From assembly GCA_031772625.1 (NCBI GenBank), contig CM062813.1, forward strand, positions 690,566,420 to 690,630,419: DNA of 64,000 nt, written 5' to 3'. This document shows positions 11,597 to 22,604 of the stretch, one piece after another. Made by a program: the position numbers and the translations under genes. Each line of letters starts with the position of its first letter. The stretch's first letter is position 1. Source of the DNA: Pinus tabuliformis. Its lineage: Eukaryota; Streptophyta; Pinopsida; Pinales; Pinaceae. Under the pieces are notes generated by a model. That model ran no database searches and had not been told where the DNA came from. It saw only the letters and a list, made by a program, of their open reading frames with translations.

Positions 11597-11807
11597 CATC
11601 CACGTCCCATGGCACTCACCTATTTTTGACTCCACTCAACGTCCGAGGGCCGCTGGAGATAAAACTCCCACATCTGAAAGGCAACGGCAGGTGACTTGGG
11701 CGGCCAAGAAAAGAAGAAAAGCACCAGACGCCGGAAACCGATTTGGGCTGTTCACACAGCAAGGCAACGGTGGATATTTTAGGTAGCTTTTAAAGCAATC
11801 CACTCCA

Positions 11808-11814
11808 ACGTGTC
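11808..11814 (+). promoter_or_regulatory. ABRE-type box
   Basis: This is an exact ACGTGTC 126 bp before the start codon. With the box at 11590 it makes a pair, the arrangement usually needed for abscisic-acid response. The transcription start is not identified, so it could lie in promoter or leader. Confidence 0.5.
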
Positions 11815-11940
11815 ACTGCGGCTTTTCTCATTCGCCCGCTTCTTACGGGCGTTTATTTCCTCACGACATCACCACTTGTGTATTCAAAAAACACATTCCT
11901 CTGTGTACAGAATTTGGGAAAATTGAGAATCGAATTAGAG

Positions 11941-13584
11941 ATGAGGAGAGCCCAGGGAGAAGAGGGCTGGGTAAGGGGTGCCATTGTTGGGGCCGGAGCT
12001 TCCGGGACAGTCAGCCTCGCCATGAGCAGCTCTAATGGCCAACTCTTTGCAATCAAATCCGCAGCCGGTTTTAGTGTCGCTTTAGAAAATGAGTACCAGA
12101 TTTTGCAGTGCCTGGATTCTCCGTACATCATTCGCTGCCTGGGGCGCGCTTACAGCTTCGAGAACGGTGTAGGAGTACACAATTTGTTCATAGAATACAT
12201 GTCAGGTGGCAGCTTGGTGGATCTGCTGAGTAAGTTCGGAGGGAAGCTGCATGAATCAGTGATCAGGGCATACACACGTGACATTCTGCGAGGGATCGAT
12301 TACCTACACAGCCACGGGATTATGCACTGTGATGTCAAGGGGAAGAATATTCTTGTGGATGCCAGTGGTGTGAAGCTTGCTGACTTTGGTTCTGCCAAGA
12401 GGTTTGGTGATGAGGAGAAGGGCCAGGAGGACCTGCAATTGAGAGGAACCCCTCAATGGATGGCTCCTGAAGTGGTGAACCAGGTGGAGCAAGGGCCTGC
12501 TTCTGATATTTGGTCTCTCGCTTGCACTGTGCTTGAAATGGCCACTGGTAGGCCTCCATGGAGCCACATTTCCAGTCCCCTCGCCGCAATGTATCGGATT
12601 GGATGCACGGAGGAGCTGCCTGAGATACCTGCAGGGCTTTCACTTCAGATCCGGGATTTCCTGGAGAAATGCTTTCGGAGAGATCCAGAGAAGAGGTGGA
12701 CCAGTGCAGAGTTGTTGAACCATCCTTTCTTAAATGAGGATTACTCTGCCATGGAGGCAAAGGAAGCCATTAATGATCCAGGATCCCCAACTAGTATTTT
12801 GGATTTTAGGAATCAAGTATGGGATTCCTACACTTCTCAGACGACTCCCACTCTGTCACTAAGCGTACCAAGCCCAATAGGGGAATGCAATGCGGAGGTG
12901 AATAGATCAGTTGGGCCATGCTCAAGACCTTCTCCCCGGGACAGAGTGATGGCACTGGCCACAGCTTGTAAATTTGAAGATGTTGCTAACAGGCCTGATT
13001 GGATCACAAGCCCACATGGTGAGTGGATTGTTGTGAGATCTTCCAGAAGTAAATCTCCAACTTCATATAAACCTTTGCTAAATTCAGACATTAATAATGT
13101 CTCCTCCATCCAGGAGCTTCCATTCACAGAAGAAAAGTGCAGTGCCAGCTTCGAAGTTGTCAATTGGAAAGAGTTGCAGCCAAGAGGTGAACTAGATCAA
13201 TGCTCAGAGGCTGTGGTCCCTGCAGCACAATCTCAACATCAACAATCTTCCAGCACTTCTGCCAAGACTCTGCATCATTACTTGTTTTCGATGGCTGTGG
13301 CATCCGATTTGATTGATAAAGCTTGGGACTTGTATGGAAATTCATCTCAGAGCATTGTTGGCGGTGATCCTGTCATTCAAAACGAACTAGTACTTGGAGA
13401 AACTTTTTATATTTTTGATGATAAGTGTACCTCTAACAATCCTGCAGTAGCAGCTCACTGCTCCTATTGTTGTATGCGCACAACACAATTTTGTCATAGG
13501 AGTATGACAAAGCTGCAATTGTACATTAGCCACAGAGCAGATACAGAGTCTTATAATTTTGATTCAAAATTAATTCCCAGTTGA
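11941..13584 (+). CDS. MAPKKK of the plant MEKK type, MAPKKK17/18-like
   Basis: A serine/threonine kinase of 547 residues in a single exon. The glycine loop is GAGASG at 17-22 and the ATP lysine is K39. The catalytic loop HCDVKGKN (129-136) has the HCD in place of HRD that is usual in Arabidopsis MAPKKK15-18. DFG is at 148-150. The signature GTPQWMAPEV (169-178) fits the MEKK subfamily, and the kinase domain ends near 264. The long C-terminal part carries DWITSPHGEWIVV (353-365), a conserved tail motif in these proteins. The family phosphorylates MAPK kinases; MAPKKK17/18 act through MKK3 in abscisic-acid signalling. I chose ATG 11941 because no upstream in-frame ATG exists and it directly precedes the domain. 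It is longer than the roughly 340-450 residues of its Arabidopsis relatives, with a Cys-rich end. The exact orthologue is uncertain. Confidence 0.93.
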   Translation: MRRAQGEEGWVRGAIVGAGASGTVSLAMSSSNGQLFAIKSAAGFSVALENEYQILQCLDSPYIIRCLGRAYSFENGVGVHNLFIEYMSGGSLVDLLSKFGGKLHESVIRAYTRDILRGIDYLHSHGIMHCDVKGKNILVDASGVKLADFGSAKRFGDEEKGQEDLQLRGTPQWMAPEVVNQVEQGPASDIWSLACTVLEMATGRPPWSHISSPLAAMYRIGCTEELPEIPAGLSLQIRDFLEKCFRRDPEKRWTSAELLNHPFLNEDYSAMEAKEAINDPGSPTSILDFRNQVWDSYTSQTTPTLSLSVPSPIGECNAEVNRSVGPCSRPSPRDRVMALATACKFEDVANRPDWITSPHGEWIVVRSSRSKSPTSYKPLLNSDINNVSSIQELPFTEEKCSASFEVVNWKELQPRGELDQCSEAVVPAAQSQHQQSSSTSAKTLHHYLFSMAVASDLIDKAWDLYGNSSQSIVGGDPVIQNELVLGETFYIFDDKCTSNNPAVAAHCSYCCMRTTQFCHRSMTKLQLYISHRADTESYNFDSKLIPS

Positions 13585-14762
13585 ATTCATTCGGTTATAT
13601 ATATGCTTTCTTGATTATTTAAACTTTATTCCTGTTTGATTGGCAATTTAACTTTACTGCTGTTAGAGGATTTTTCGTTATATATACAAACCAGGACTAT
13701 CACCTAGTTTCATTATCTTGATACCACTTTCTAAGTTACTATTATAGCACAACTGAAATGACTTTTTTACTGTTTTGCCTACCCAGATAGAGATATTATT
13801 CACAAACTGATGCTTAATACATCTGCTTGAGATTATAAACTCTTCAGCAATGTGCCCTTATTTTTCATGTACAACCACCTGAATTCAGTTACCACTGTAT
13901 CTCTTCCGTTTTGAAATCAAGCAGCAATTCTGATTTTGCACAATGGTTTCTCACTTCTCTGTTTACGTTTGTTTGTCTGATTCTTTCAGTCAAATTCCTT
14001 TTCCTGCCTCTGAAAATTAAGCCAATCCCCTGTCTAATTCTTGCAAGCAAAAATGAAGCTGGTATAACATTATAAATATAAATCGTTATATTGGTGTGGC
14101 TTGCAAGTGAGTTGACATGGACAGAGTTTGATGGTTTGACATGCAGATGATGACAGAAAGTTTTCCATATTTTTTACATTTCAAATAGAAGAACAAACCT
14201 TAATGTTTTGAAATTGAACAAGCATGGATGTGATGGTTTTTAAAAAGTTTACATAAATTCTGTAATGATATTTCTTAACTATGTTTTGAAGACGGTGATA
14301 TCTTTCTGGAATGGTGATTTCAAGAATCTTCATAAAGATAATAATTTGGAGAGTGCCATGAATCTCTAAAACTAGAGTAAACACAATTATAAAAATAAAA
14401 AAAATTATGATGATAAAAAAATTATAAGCAGTTGAGGTAGATTTCCCAACCTATAGCAAGAATCTGGGTGAATATTATTTAAATAATCTCTTGGAAGAGG
14501 ACAATTTTGGAAAGTACCATGAGAGTCCATTGACCCTGTAATAAGAAATATTCTAAACCGCTAAGTCCATAAATAGTTATACCAGATTTCCAAAATCAAA
14601 ACCAAAGTTGAAACTAATTTTCCGCATTTTCTGCGGTCCATTTTACAGGGCAGTACGATGTGTAACCTGTCAGTCCATCATAAAAGTTGAAATTTTTTCT
14701 ATTTCGGCCAAAATAAAATAAAAAATTAAATAAAAATCTAAAAATTAAATAACTATACAAAA
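13585..14762. other. 3' flank of the kinase gene
   Basis: A+T-rich, unique-looking sequence that must contain the 3' UTR. I found no clear AATAAA signal close to the stop codon. No other gene is seen. Confidence 0.5.
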
Positions 14763-14877
14763 CATTTAAGTAATATCTACGGATTAAAAAAAATTTGCAA
14801 AAATTTGCATTTAAGTAATATCTACGGATTAAAACAAATTTGCATTTAAGTAAATATCCACAGATTAAAAAAATTGC
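14763..14877 (+). repeat. short tandem repeat, three copies
   Basis: The unit CATTTAAGTAATATCTACGG with an A-rich tail occurs three times with spacing of about 35-46 bp. The third copy carries small changes. Confidence 0.8.
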
Positions 14878-15930
14878 AACTGAAAAAATTAGATCTCTCT
14901 CCGCTCATGTTAGATCAGTATTTAAGATGAATCTATGCTGGTATAGGGTAAGCCCAAAGCTATTTGGAGAAACAGTTAAGATCAAATTTAAAGAAGCTTC
15001 ACTCTGGATCTTGTTTAACTATGTTTCAAGCATAAGTTTTTGCTTAATTTTGAGTAAATTGGAGGGACACAGTTGAATTAACTTTGAACCTGCTTTAAAA
15101 GAATCCTTATCTCAAAAAGTCTACAGAAGACATGCCAAATAACTTGCAGACACTGTCAGTTCAGATTGCTTTTAGTCAGATTTGATCTATTTTGCAGCTG
15201 TTACTCTATTAGGGTTGTGAAATTTGAACTGTTCAATTTTAGGGTGCACGCTGATTTCTCACTTAAAATTTATAGAGGGCTCTCAAAACTGGGGTTCCTT
15301 TTAGCAGAGGGCAATAAACAATCCCAAAATGAAAATAAGATTTGTGAAAAATAGTTGGATCAGAAAACTGTGTTATGCTTCCGCCTTCTGCATTACTTCA
15401 GGTTATATCAATGGCAAGGGCTTTCTGCATCTTCGCCACACTGTTAGCGGAGGCAATTCGGCACACTGTTAGCGGCATTTCCTCTTATATTTTGCAAGAT
15501 CTTTTGACTTGACAATGTATGATGCCGAAGTTAACTGATGATGATTAATTCACAACAACAAATAGAGTGAGAAATATTAACAGCCATTGGAGCGAGAAAA
15601 GTGAAGTGGGTTGACCGACAGCTTAGAAGGTGATGTGGACATATGGATTCCAGGTTACGGTTACTTTTCGGACGACGCAGTTTTGTAGCGAGCGACCCGC
15701 TGACGTTGACGGTTGAGTAGAGTCAATATTATGTTAGTGGCATCGGAAAGGGACAGCATGTCGGTTAGCAGTACGCCACGTTTTTAATTGGGTGGTTCGA
15801 CGAAGTTTCTAAAAAGTCTCACTAAAGATAATTGTTGTAGTTAGAATTGAGCATTTGTATTTATTGTGTATATAAGCTGGTAACTGTGTGGGTTATTTTT
15901 AGTTATTATTATCATAATTACAGACAAAGG
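14878..15930. other. intergenic sequence with a promoter-like or LTR-like block
   Basis: Frames at 14840-15076 and 15166-15354 have no recognised domain. The block 15577-15930 has higher G+C with several GACG words, ending in a good TATA motif (TATATAAG at 15869-15876). Nothing coding follows, so it is more likely an LTR or promoter remnant than an active promoter. The word CACACTGTTAGCGG occurs twice near 15440-15475. Confidence 0.35.
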
Positions 15931-18900
15931 GTGACATTCTGGGTATCATTAGCATTATGGTATAAAGTATATATTCATTTAAAATTAAGTATTATATAAT
16001 TTTATTTTTAAGAGTTAAAAAAAATGAATCTAGGTAGGGATGATAATGACTATTACATCTCACCATTTAAATTAAATTTAATTGAAATAATAATAACTAT
16101 TACACCTAATTATCTAAACTAAATTCAAGTGAGAGTTAGTTATAGTTTTTAATTAAAAGACAATATTTACAACCTAAAATGCAAGAGATGTGTAATTCCT
16201 TCTATATGAAGTTAATACATGATATTTAAAAATTGTTAATGATGAAAAATATATTCAATAGATATTTAATATTAAGCTTAAAATATTTCAATGTCCACTT
16301 TACATCTAATAATTTTATATCAACATTATATAGATAGACGATGATGATATAAAGTAATTGAAAATAAAAATTTATTATACCATTCATAAGTCCTTTTACT
16401 TCTCAATTTGATAGGGACCATAAATTCTCTTTCTATATCTTTATAATAAAGCAATTCAAAATCAAACAAAAATATATCACTGGGTTGAAAGGTACCCTTT
16501 ACTTTGTTAAGTGATTTGTATAGCCCACAATGAGATACACTTGTAATTACTCTTGTGCTCAACATGAAGTTGTGTCATATCCTCATTTTGATCCCCTAAT
16601 TAATTCAAATTAATTATGTTCAACATCGTTATATTTTAGAATGAATATTTTTTTATCATGCCAAGTTGCATGGGATAAACCCAAACCAGTTAAATAGTTG
16701 ACTAAAGCATGAACACCTACAAAGACCATGATTCCACAAGTGGAGAATAGTAAGAGAACCGAGAAGGGGTTCAATATACCTAAATTCCGTAGCCACCTTT
16801 GTCACATTATTTTTGTGATGCCAAATTAATTTCGGGTCATTTCCATTATTGACTTAACAAACCCATCATTGAATGTAATTTGTAGAAGGACTACCTTCCA
16901 CAATTATGAAAAGAAATTATGGGCTAAGAATTTGAAAATGGGATTGGTGGTCAAATCACCTATAACGTATCCAACCCCTAAATGTTTGGCTAAGGCTATA
17001 GGGTATCCATGCCCAACCTCCTAGGTCACCTTAAGGAAATGGAATCATCCAAATTCCTCTTTCTTTAACCTTCTCAAAATTTGATACTAAAATTAACATC
17101 ATATTTTGTTTGTCGAGAGATTTCCAAAGGTATAAATTTCATCTTAGACTGATCTCCAAGCACAAATTTATGCCCAATTGAAGATTTTCCCTGCAAAAGA
17201 CCACATTAGCATTCCTACCGCCACATGCCTTTACTTCACTGGCCCATGTTTGGAGGGTGCATAGCAAGGAAAACCTCCCTACAAATTGCAAAAAATGCAG
17301 GAGTCAAGTTCCCATAAAACTACAACCACGAATAAACTCATCATAACCATTAGGCCATGCGTGACTAGAATTGCACATCCCACATTCGTAAGGAGGTGGT
17401 AGTCGTGGTAATGAACTAGCGCATTTGAATCCTCATAAGATATGGTCTTGAAATCACGCAGGGAAGGGGAAACATGGCACATCCCTCCCATTAATTACTT
17501 AGTGGGATGATTGCTATGCCAACCTCCCACTTGTCCCTTCCCTCATCACCCCATACAAGGAATTTTAATAAATATTAGTTAAGATGTTTAATCTTAATTT
17601 TATATTGATATAGATAATTTTATGATTAGAAAATTTTAGGGAAGTTTTATATTAATTTATAATTTATTTTACCCTCTACAATTTATTTATTTTTGTGAAT
17701 TAATATCTTTATTAGGCATTGCTAGTTACATAACTCATTATCTATTAGTTGTTAGTGGCCTACCACATGGGAAACCATACCACTAACAAGATAAAATTTT
17801 GTTAGAGTCCCAAAAGAAAATGTTTAAAATGGTGACAAGAGCATACATAATAAATTGTAAATGCTTGTAGGCTTCACAGGAGGCAACTAATTATATATAT
17901 GTAGAAAATTCATTATTTAAAAGCTTATCTACCTTATGATGCTTGCTACTGAAACCAAAAAATACAATACGAAGCTAAACATATGAAGATTAAGTAGAAG
18001 TAGGGGCATCGATCTTAATGGAATGTGGGGCGTCAAGGCTAGGGTAGCTTGGTGTTGTTCCAAGGTCAATGAACACCTTGATGTGCACCAACCAAGTGTT
18101 CAAATCTTTGAGTTGCAGCATTACGTCATACAAAACTAGGAGGATTTCTTCTTTCATATCATTCCTTTCCAACAAAACCCTGCCTAGAAGAGATTTCATG
18201 TGCTAATATATATCTACGGTATAGTCTTTGCCTCTGGTGTGTCCAACATCCCAAACCTAGGTCAACACATCATCCACCACCTCTGAGTCTAATAGAAAAT
18301 TGTGCTCCACCATTATACTTTCTTCGACCTCATCAATTTGCTCCTTAATTGGCAGAGGGACTTGTTCCTTGTAGAGGCAAAGCTAAAGTCTCCACCTGCA
18401 TTCATGCCTACAGTCCTCCCTGCGAGCCTTGACCCTCTCCACAATTGCAATAGTGAGACCTCTGGTGGACCATTGATAACACTCCACCAACATATAGCAT
18501 GATTGGAGCCAAAGCAATAGAGGATGTTGAGGCAGAGTTCCTACAAATGAAATAGAGAAGAAAATGGAAAACCAGAGCCAAAGCCCATGGTGAAAAATAC
18601 ATAAATAAGAATGGAAACTCACCAACAACTCTAGGCACCTGCGGAAAAGCCAACTCATAATCCAAAGGAAGAAATGGTATTTACGAAAAAAACAACAATT
18701 AAAAAACCACCTTAAAAGTACAATAACCCACAAACAACAACCAAGGAACCACCTTGAAAGCACAATGACCCACCAACAACAACTAGAGAGCCACCTTGAA
18801 AGTACAATGACCCACTAGGATGCTAGGATGACCAACCGAAAACAGTACTGTAAAATCTAAGTTCCATAACATTGTTGAGGGGCACGGTGTGTTAAATGCA

Positions 18901-20059
18901 TCGAATGTCACAGCCATACGACCCATCTCATTAACCTTGAACTCCCACTTGAGAGAATTAAACTTCGTGAACTTGAATAATATCATGTCTTGTCGAGTAG
19001 TGTAGGAGGGTGACACACTAGTCCTTTATGAACGAGGTGGTGGCGTCCTCGCCTTCCCCCTACCCAATTCACATCTCTTCTCACCCGATGCAAGGACATC
19101 CCTATCCAAATGAATGTCGAAGGTCATGAAATGAATTTTGAAATAAATTGAATTAAAAATTAAGGAACGAAACAATAGATTTTTTTTTTTAAATGTTGGG
19201 GGAGGCGGCGGCGGCGGCGGCGGTGTGAGTCCCACTTATAGAAGCTTTTATTAACCCAAATTTACAATTTGTACATATTTACATATTTACAGAAGTGTGA
19301 TTGATATCATAGGCTGCGGAGAGTGAAATAGGTTACATATGTTGCGGAGCAAAGAATCATGCAACGAAGGTCAAACCCGAGTGGAGAGGCTATAAGCGGT
19401 CGTCCCTAACCATGCGGGATAAAAGACCATGTGCAATGAAACAATAGATTTATCTAACATTATGTGTTAATCTAGTTATTTAATACAAACCATTCATATA
19501 TATATATATTTATAAAAATTATTTATTTTAATTACAATTAGTAAATTTTAGATGTTTTACAATTACCAAACGTAACCACTCTCTAACTATGGACCTTTGT
19601 ATCATTTTCCTTTTAGTTGAGGGATGTGTTACATTACATTGTAATGAATAATATTTTTCAATAAGTAGTTTTAGTTTAGATATTTTTCTAATATTTTTTT
19701 GTGATAATTCTGTGTTTTGTTGTACATTCTTGTATATAACTTTTGTTATATTAATATATAACTTTTATTTATTAAAAAATATATGTTTTAAAATATTTTT
19801 TTTATTTTTTAAAATGGTATGAAAATAAATAAATTATTTTGATATAAATGTTTTTTTAAATTATCTTTTATCATAATTTTTTTATTTTTAAAAATAATTA
19901 TTAAAATATGGGTTTATATCTCTCTCACATAGACATTTTAATAACTTCTTTAATAATGATTTACTTTCTTTAACTCCCATGAAATTTCTTTTAAATTTAA
20001 ACACATGAGATAATGATGTATAACAAATGAGTTAAGTTTATTATTCTTCTCTCAACATT
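15931..20059. other. A+T-rich intergenic sequence
   Basis: No gene or classifiable element is visible. A three-copy repeat of about 41 bp lies at 18691-18816 (core CCACCTTGAAAGCACAATGACC). A (GGC)n microsatellite lies at 19201-19223. Frames on the minus strand at 17990-18199, 18383-18763 and 19026-19235 look like chance frames. Confidence 0.5.
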
Positions 20060-20525
20060 GTTGCTTTCTAGCTTTGTAGAAACCTTATATCAATCCCACT
20101 ATGCCAACCCTAGAGGGCGCTTCTCCCCCTCCACCAAATGAGGCTACACCCTTTTAAGCTCTTGTGGCCACTCTATAAAAAAAAGTTGAGAACCAAAGAA
20201 GCACATAATTTTTTTGTGAAGAAGGTAGAATCCATTCATTCGGTGGCTCTTCATGCAGGATTTTGAAGAATTGCCTTGGAATTTTCAGATCGAGAATTGG
20301 TTGGAAAGTTCACTAGAATGTGTTCATCCCCATGATCCATGGAAATATGGATGAATAAGATCTGGAAGCCATTGATGAAGGGAAATATTGCATTGTACGC
20401 ACACATAATGGATTAAGTTTGCTTTCTTGTTTGAATACAAGGAGGACAAAGATCTAATCTTTCGAAATGGACCTTATTTTCTTGGAACTTGAGATATGTA
20501 TTTGAATAAATGAACACTGAACTTT
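20060..20525 (+). mobile_element. L1-type LINE, first part of ORF1
   Basis: Three-frame reading gives LINE ORF1 (DUF4283-type) similarity: ALEFSDRELVGKFTRM near 20263-20310, MEIWMNKIWKPLMKGNIALY near 20340-20395, and FLFEYKEDKDLIFRNGPYFL near 20423-20485. Similarity passes between frames and through stops, for example after the MC-SSP stretch and after FLGT, so it is long dead. It stops at 20525, where element B begins. The matching continuation appears on the same strand at 43690. The 5' end is not defined. Confidence 0.75.
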
Positions 20526-20577
20526 TGTAACCACCCCCTCCCACAATTACTTAATTTCATTGGCCTGCTAGGGTAGA
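20526..20577 (-). repeat. element B 3' LTR, distal piece
   Basis: TGTAACCACCCCCTCCCACA and the following bases match the start of the copy at 41801. Element A begins directly after it. Confidence 0.8.
20573..20577 (+). repeat. target-site duplication of element A, left
   Basis: GTAGA lies just left of A's 5' LTR. GTAAA lies just right of its 3' LTR at 30492-30496. Four of five bases match, and the joined flanks restore the B LTR sequence. Confidence 0.75.
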
Positions 20578-20950
20578 TGTAACAACCCTGGTGAAAATTC
20601 CATGTAATAAAAGTTAAAAACAATAACCATGGTCGATGGGACACTTATTCCAAGCTGAATGTTGGGCAAGACATCCTAGGGCGTGTTCATTTGGTTGTTT
20701 ATGGCTAAGGAAGTTGGCAAAGGAAATGGTTGAGGCTTTGGAAAGGAAAAATGGAATTTTGGCACAATTATTTATGAAAATAATGGAAATTAGGAGAAAA
20801 AGGAGACGAATGGTCGCAAGTTGCATGTGAGGAGGAAAATGAAAGAAAATAATGAAAAATAAAGAAAATAGAGGCCTCATTCATAAAAAGGCTTCCGAGG
20901 ATCAGTTGGTAAACTTTTGTCAATTTAGTGTTGGAGTTCTCTCATTATTC

Positions 20951-20970
20951 TCTCTCTCTCTCTCTCTCTC
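20951..20970 (+). promoter_or_regulatory. CT patch in the LTR, possible core-promoter region
   Basis: A (CT)n run followed by CATACTCTTGGACACT is kept in both A LTRs and in the LTR of element C (48231-48255). Plant promoters often have such pyrimidine patches near the start site. Function is inferred. Confidence 0.3.
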
Positions 20971-21327
20971 ATACTCTTGGACACTTAGAGATTTCTTGGA
21001 GCACTTTGGCATTGGAATGAGAAAGGAAAAGAAGGAAAGAGGAAGCAAAGATCAAGCAGGGAAATGCAGGATCATGCAACTAAAACAGGCTTCATTGCAG
21101 GTATCGACTTGCATGTGTATTTTCCTTGCTAGATTTGGCATGCATGGGATTGCATGTGGTTATTTTCTATCATGGCATGGTTTTTGCCAGGTGTGATAAT
21201 GTTCTTCAGCCTAGCCTTGCCATTTCCTTATAGCCTTGATGAGATGGGTTCTCATAGTCGGTTAATGTGGGATGGCCAGATTGGATTCGAAGATGAGTGG
21301 GGTGGATCTCCGAACTAACAAACACAT

Positions 21328-21620
21328 GGCCTAATGGTCCCTAAACTGGACTGTGGATCGCGATAAATCCACTGTCCTAGTAACCCCTGAACTGGACTTT
21401 GGGTTGTGGTAAAGTCAGGTTGTGTGCCTCGATGGGCCTAGGAATCCTTGCCGATGAATGACAGGATATGCGGTAAAGCCAAGAGGTGGACTTTTCTCTT
21501 TCTTGGGCCTAGTAGTCCCGGGATGGGATGTATGGTAAAGCCTGGAGAGTATCTCTTGGTGTAGGGCCTAGTGATCCCTGGATTGGACTGTGGATTGCGG
21601 TAAAGTCTGAGAGACTAGGA
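21328..21620 (+). repeat. tandem modules inside the LTR
   Basis: About five degenerate modules of 40-60 bp each begin like GGCCTAGTGATCCCTG and end like GGATTGCGGTAAAGCC. They are also present in the other A LTR and, about six times, in the LTR of C (48618-49005). I do not see them in B. Confidence 0.75.
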
Positions 21621-22592
21621 GGAACTCACATTCCTCACGGTGTAGGCAGAGAACTCCAGTAGCATCTAGGCTTGGAATATGACATGAGGGTGATTGGCTG
21701 AAGAGAGACTTGGCTCAACCAATCTATGGTCAGGTGGAACATGATAGTCCCATCTTCGGTCGGTTTATTGCATTCATTAATGAGAAGTTCATTCCCTTGA
21801 TTTTCATTTGTAAATTTACTGATGTATATGTGGATTTTATGGCTAATATGTTTATGATATTTTTGTCCCTATTATGGTAGTTATATGTATGTTTTATGAC
21901 AACAACTATGTATGGCTGTCAACATGTTTTTACTTGTAAATGAATGGATAATGTGTCTATGACCTAATAGATGATAATACAGCAAATGACAAGAGGGAAC
22001 AATGGTTCATAGCGATTCTCAGATCAATATGAGATCCCTACACTTAATTTTGTTTTTTACACTTGTAGGTTACATGTTGATTATATGTTTGACGAAATGG
22101 CTGTCATGGCTAGTAGGGGTTTGGTTAAGGTATTGTTCAGCTTATTGCTTTTGAATCATTATTTCCCTGTACTTTTACGGATTTTAAGCTATCACTCCAT
22201 TCTGGGCAGTGAACTGGGATCTGGGCCTGAAAAAGTGGCTTAAATCCTGGGGTTGTTGGCACAAAACTGGCAATTTTAGTCTCTAATCACTGGCAAGCAA
22301 GCCTGTGAGAGTGATTTTGGGTTTCTAGACGCTCTCTTTCCCATAACATGGGAACGATGGAGGCCTAAGATGTCCAGAACACCAGTGGGACCCACGGACA
22401 TATTGTCTGAGTGGTTGACATGTCTCCTGAGGATTCTGAAGTTGATGTTGGATGATTGTGTGTGATGTTTCCATTGATTCCACTTCCTTAAGGTCACATA
22501 GGAGGTTGAATCCAATCATAGTAGCCTCTTGTCTCATGTTTACCTCGATTGGCTAGTTACTTGGGTAGATGTGGGAGGAGGGTGTTACAAAG

Positions 22593-22604
22593 TGGTATCA
22601 GAGA
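22593..22604 (+). other. element A primer binding site
   Basis: TGGTATCAGAGA lies three bases after the LTR end. It matches initiator tRNA-Met apart from the last base. Confidence 0.8.

Larger units (their letters stand above)
20578..22589 (+). repeat. element A 5' LTR
   Basis: About 2.0 kb, from TGTAACAACCC to GGGTGTTACA, matched by the copy at 28446-30491. It contains a (CT)n patch at 20951-20970 and a tandem module region at 21328-21620. Confidence 0.9.

Noticed and set aside
11424-11786. 120-codon frame upstream of the kinase gene
   Set aside because: It starts with GTG, has no recognised domain and lies over the promoter region with the ABRE box. It is likely chance.
11878-11940. Upstream extension of the kinase frame to 11878
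   Set aside because: The extension begins with GTG and adds 21 residues without an ATG. The first in-frame ATG is 11941, just before the kinase domain.
18383-18763. Hydrophobic 126-codon minus-strand frame
   Set aside because: The hydrophobicity comes from Leu/Phe/Trp codons on the complement of an A-rich repeat. There is no domain, and a nested tandem repeat of about 41 bp lies beside it.
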